Position numbers and translations under genes: made by a program
The notes under the pieces: generated by a model
What the model saw: only the letters and a program-made list of their open reading frames with translations
What the model was told of the DNA's origin: nothing
Database searches by the model: none
Part shown: positions 63,125 to 64,000 of the stretch, piece by piece
Layout: each line of letters opens with the position of its first letter
How positions within the stretch are numbered: the stretch's first letter is position 1
NCBI GenBank assembly: GCA_963840545.1
Contig: CAWIZE010000007.1
Location: forward strand, 111,161-175,160
DNA length: 64,000 nt
Source of the DNA: JAKAWQ01 sp963840545
GTDB taxonomy: Bacteria; Pseudomonadota; Alphaproteobacteria; Acetobacterales; Acetobacteraceae
Direction: 5' to 3'

Positions 63125-64000
63125 CGCGGGTCGGACGTTGGACGGCCCGGCCCCGGCCCCCGAAAGCGGATCATCATGTCCTCTGCGTTGGCCGCTCGTT
63201 CTCGCTTCCGCATGCGCTCAACTGGCCGAAAGCCGTGAGCGGTGCCGCCGTCACGTTCCAGGACTACCTTCGATTTTCCGATGTTGGTGGCCGATGTTGG
63301 TGGCCGATGTTGGTGGCCGATGTTGGTGGCTCCGGCGGGGGCGAGGATTCGGAAGAAGACCACATAGCCCAATGCAGTCGAGAGCACCGCCAAGCCCGCC
63401 ATCGAGGCCCAGACAGCGGCACTCGGGACAGCAAGTTCCCACGGTGTCTCCACAGCCAACATGAGCGGAAGTGCCATGATCGCGGGGGTGGTCATCTGCC
63501 CCATTGCGCCTGCAACGGGTGGAATTCCAAGGCGCCGAAGGCGCTTTCCGAGAGCGTTCGCGCAGCCGTACGACGCTGCCGCCCCGAGACATGCGATGAT
63601 CCCTGTCGCGGACGCGTCGGCGGTATGTCTCGCGCCGAGATTAAACAGAACGGAGACGCCAACCACTCCGAGTACCATGCCCGAGATCGTCCGCAGATTC
63701 AGCCGTTCATCCGCGCTGGTCAAATGGATCGCTATAATCGAGAAGATCGGGGTCGCAGCAATGATCACCGAGGCGAGGCCGCTTGGAATCATGGTTTGCC
63801 CCCAGACGATCAGGCTGGCGGGGATGAGGTTGTTGAGCAGGCCCATGCCTGCGAACGATAGCCGGCTCCCGATATCGCTCGGGATGGCGATGGAGCGTGC
63901 CCGAGCGTAGGCGTAGACCAGCAGGGCGGCCCCCGAGAACCGCAAGAAGACGATCGTCAAGGGCGGCAGGGCGGTGATTGCGACCTTGGAGAAGAAGAAT
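63125..64000 (-). pseudogene. EamA/DMT transporter, second copy, internally deleted and tandem-repeat disrupted
   Basis: Inverted copy of the gene at 12973-13986. It runs off the window at 64000, where its first codons would lie. It is readable to the residues APAGATNI near 63330. There the last two membrane helices and the normal stop (about 240 bp in the other copy) are missing and replaced by four 13-bp repeats. The sequence then rejoins the conserved downstream flank (GTCCTGGAACGTGACGGCGG). The frame stays open far downstream, but without similarity. It is likely non-functional. Confidence 0.8.
63280..63331. repeat. 13-bp tandem repeat, four copies, at a deletion junction
   Basis: Four head-to-tail copies of GATGTTGGTGGCC (last one ending in T). 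The intact DMT copy has this 13-mer only once (GCCACCAACATC at about 13717-13728, opposite strand), so the array arose in or after the deletion of this copy. Confidence 0.9.

Noticed and set aside
62368..63300. Extension of the broken DMT frame beyond the 13-bp repeats as a real fusion protein
   Set aside because: The downstream 300 codons overlap the antisense cupin gene and transposase debris and show no similarity; the open frame is fortuitous.

Overview
The window looks like chromosome of a GC-rich alphaproteobacterium, most likely a member of the Acetobacteraceae (acetic acid / acidophile group). The grounds are visibly high GC coding sequence, the order carA / dnaG / rpoD, a helix-turn-helix domain fused to the N-terminus of CarA, GC-rich hairpin repeats of the kind seen between Acetobacteraceae genes, and glpD/glpK, ECF sigma and slipin/NfeD genes of alphaproteobacterial type. 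No rRNA, tRNA, CRISPR array or plasmid/phage replication gene was seen.

Layout. 1-5.0 kb: a minus-strand catabolic operon (cyclase, AtuA-like, DUF4387, TRAP binding protein, SMP-30 lactonase) facing a GntR/HutC regulator with a TGTATATAC-type operator between them. 5.8-8.8 kb: slipin/NfeD membrane quality-control pair and a double cold-shock protein. 9-12 kb: a PdeM-like protein that has lost its metal ligands, then an exported protein, cytochrome b and Tat-exported molybdopterin oxidoreductase. 12-14.7 kb: a truncated Ada-type regulator, a DMT transporter (first copy of an inverted duplication) and a small exported protein. 15-16.4 kb: first ECF sigma/anti-sigma pair. 16.4-28 kb: housekeeping core (threonine ammonia-lyase, greA, carB, two small unknown genes, HTH-carA, dnaG, rpoD). 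28-38.4 kb: GNAT, a frameshifted acyl-CoA ligase, a second ECF operon (sigma, anti-sigma, COG4315 protein, YceI, cytochrome b561) with two matching promoter sequences, CobW, an FAD oxidase and a carotenoid oxygenase. 38.6-42 kb: chemoreceptor and glpK. 42-52 kb: a 10-kb accessory island between glpK and glpD, with a frameshifted TPR gene, MFS exporter, DUF6065 gene preceded by a 57-residue peptide gene, an IS630 element, a GGDEF-EAL protein and a graveyard of IS fragments. 52-58.2 kb: glpD, a split TPP-dependent decarboxylase, a single-chain MurT-GatD protein and an aldolase. 58.4-62 kb: compact mercury resistance operon (merR divergent from a merT-merA fusion and merB). 62-64 kb: decayed transposase, a cupin and the second, broken copy of the DMT transporter.

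How the parts work together. Pyrimidine/arginine precursor synthesis (CarA/CarB), replication priming (DnaG) and the housekeeping sigma factor lie back to back. Two envelope/redox stress circuits are each driven by an ECF sigma. The mer genes give transport, organomercurial cleavage and reduction under one MerR-type 19-bp-spacer promoter. The items most worth follow-up are the MurT-GatD fusion in a Gram-negative, HTH-CarA with paired palindromes at its own promoter, the DUF6065/peptide pair, the ligand-less PdeM, the MerT-MerA fusion, and a genome-wide habit of 12-17 bp tandem arrays, one of which sits at the breakpoint of the damaged DMT gene copy.
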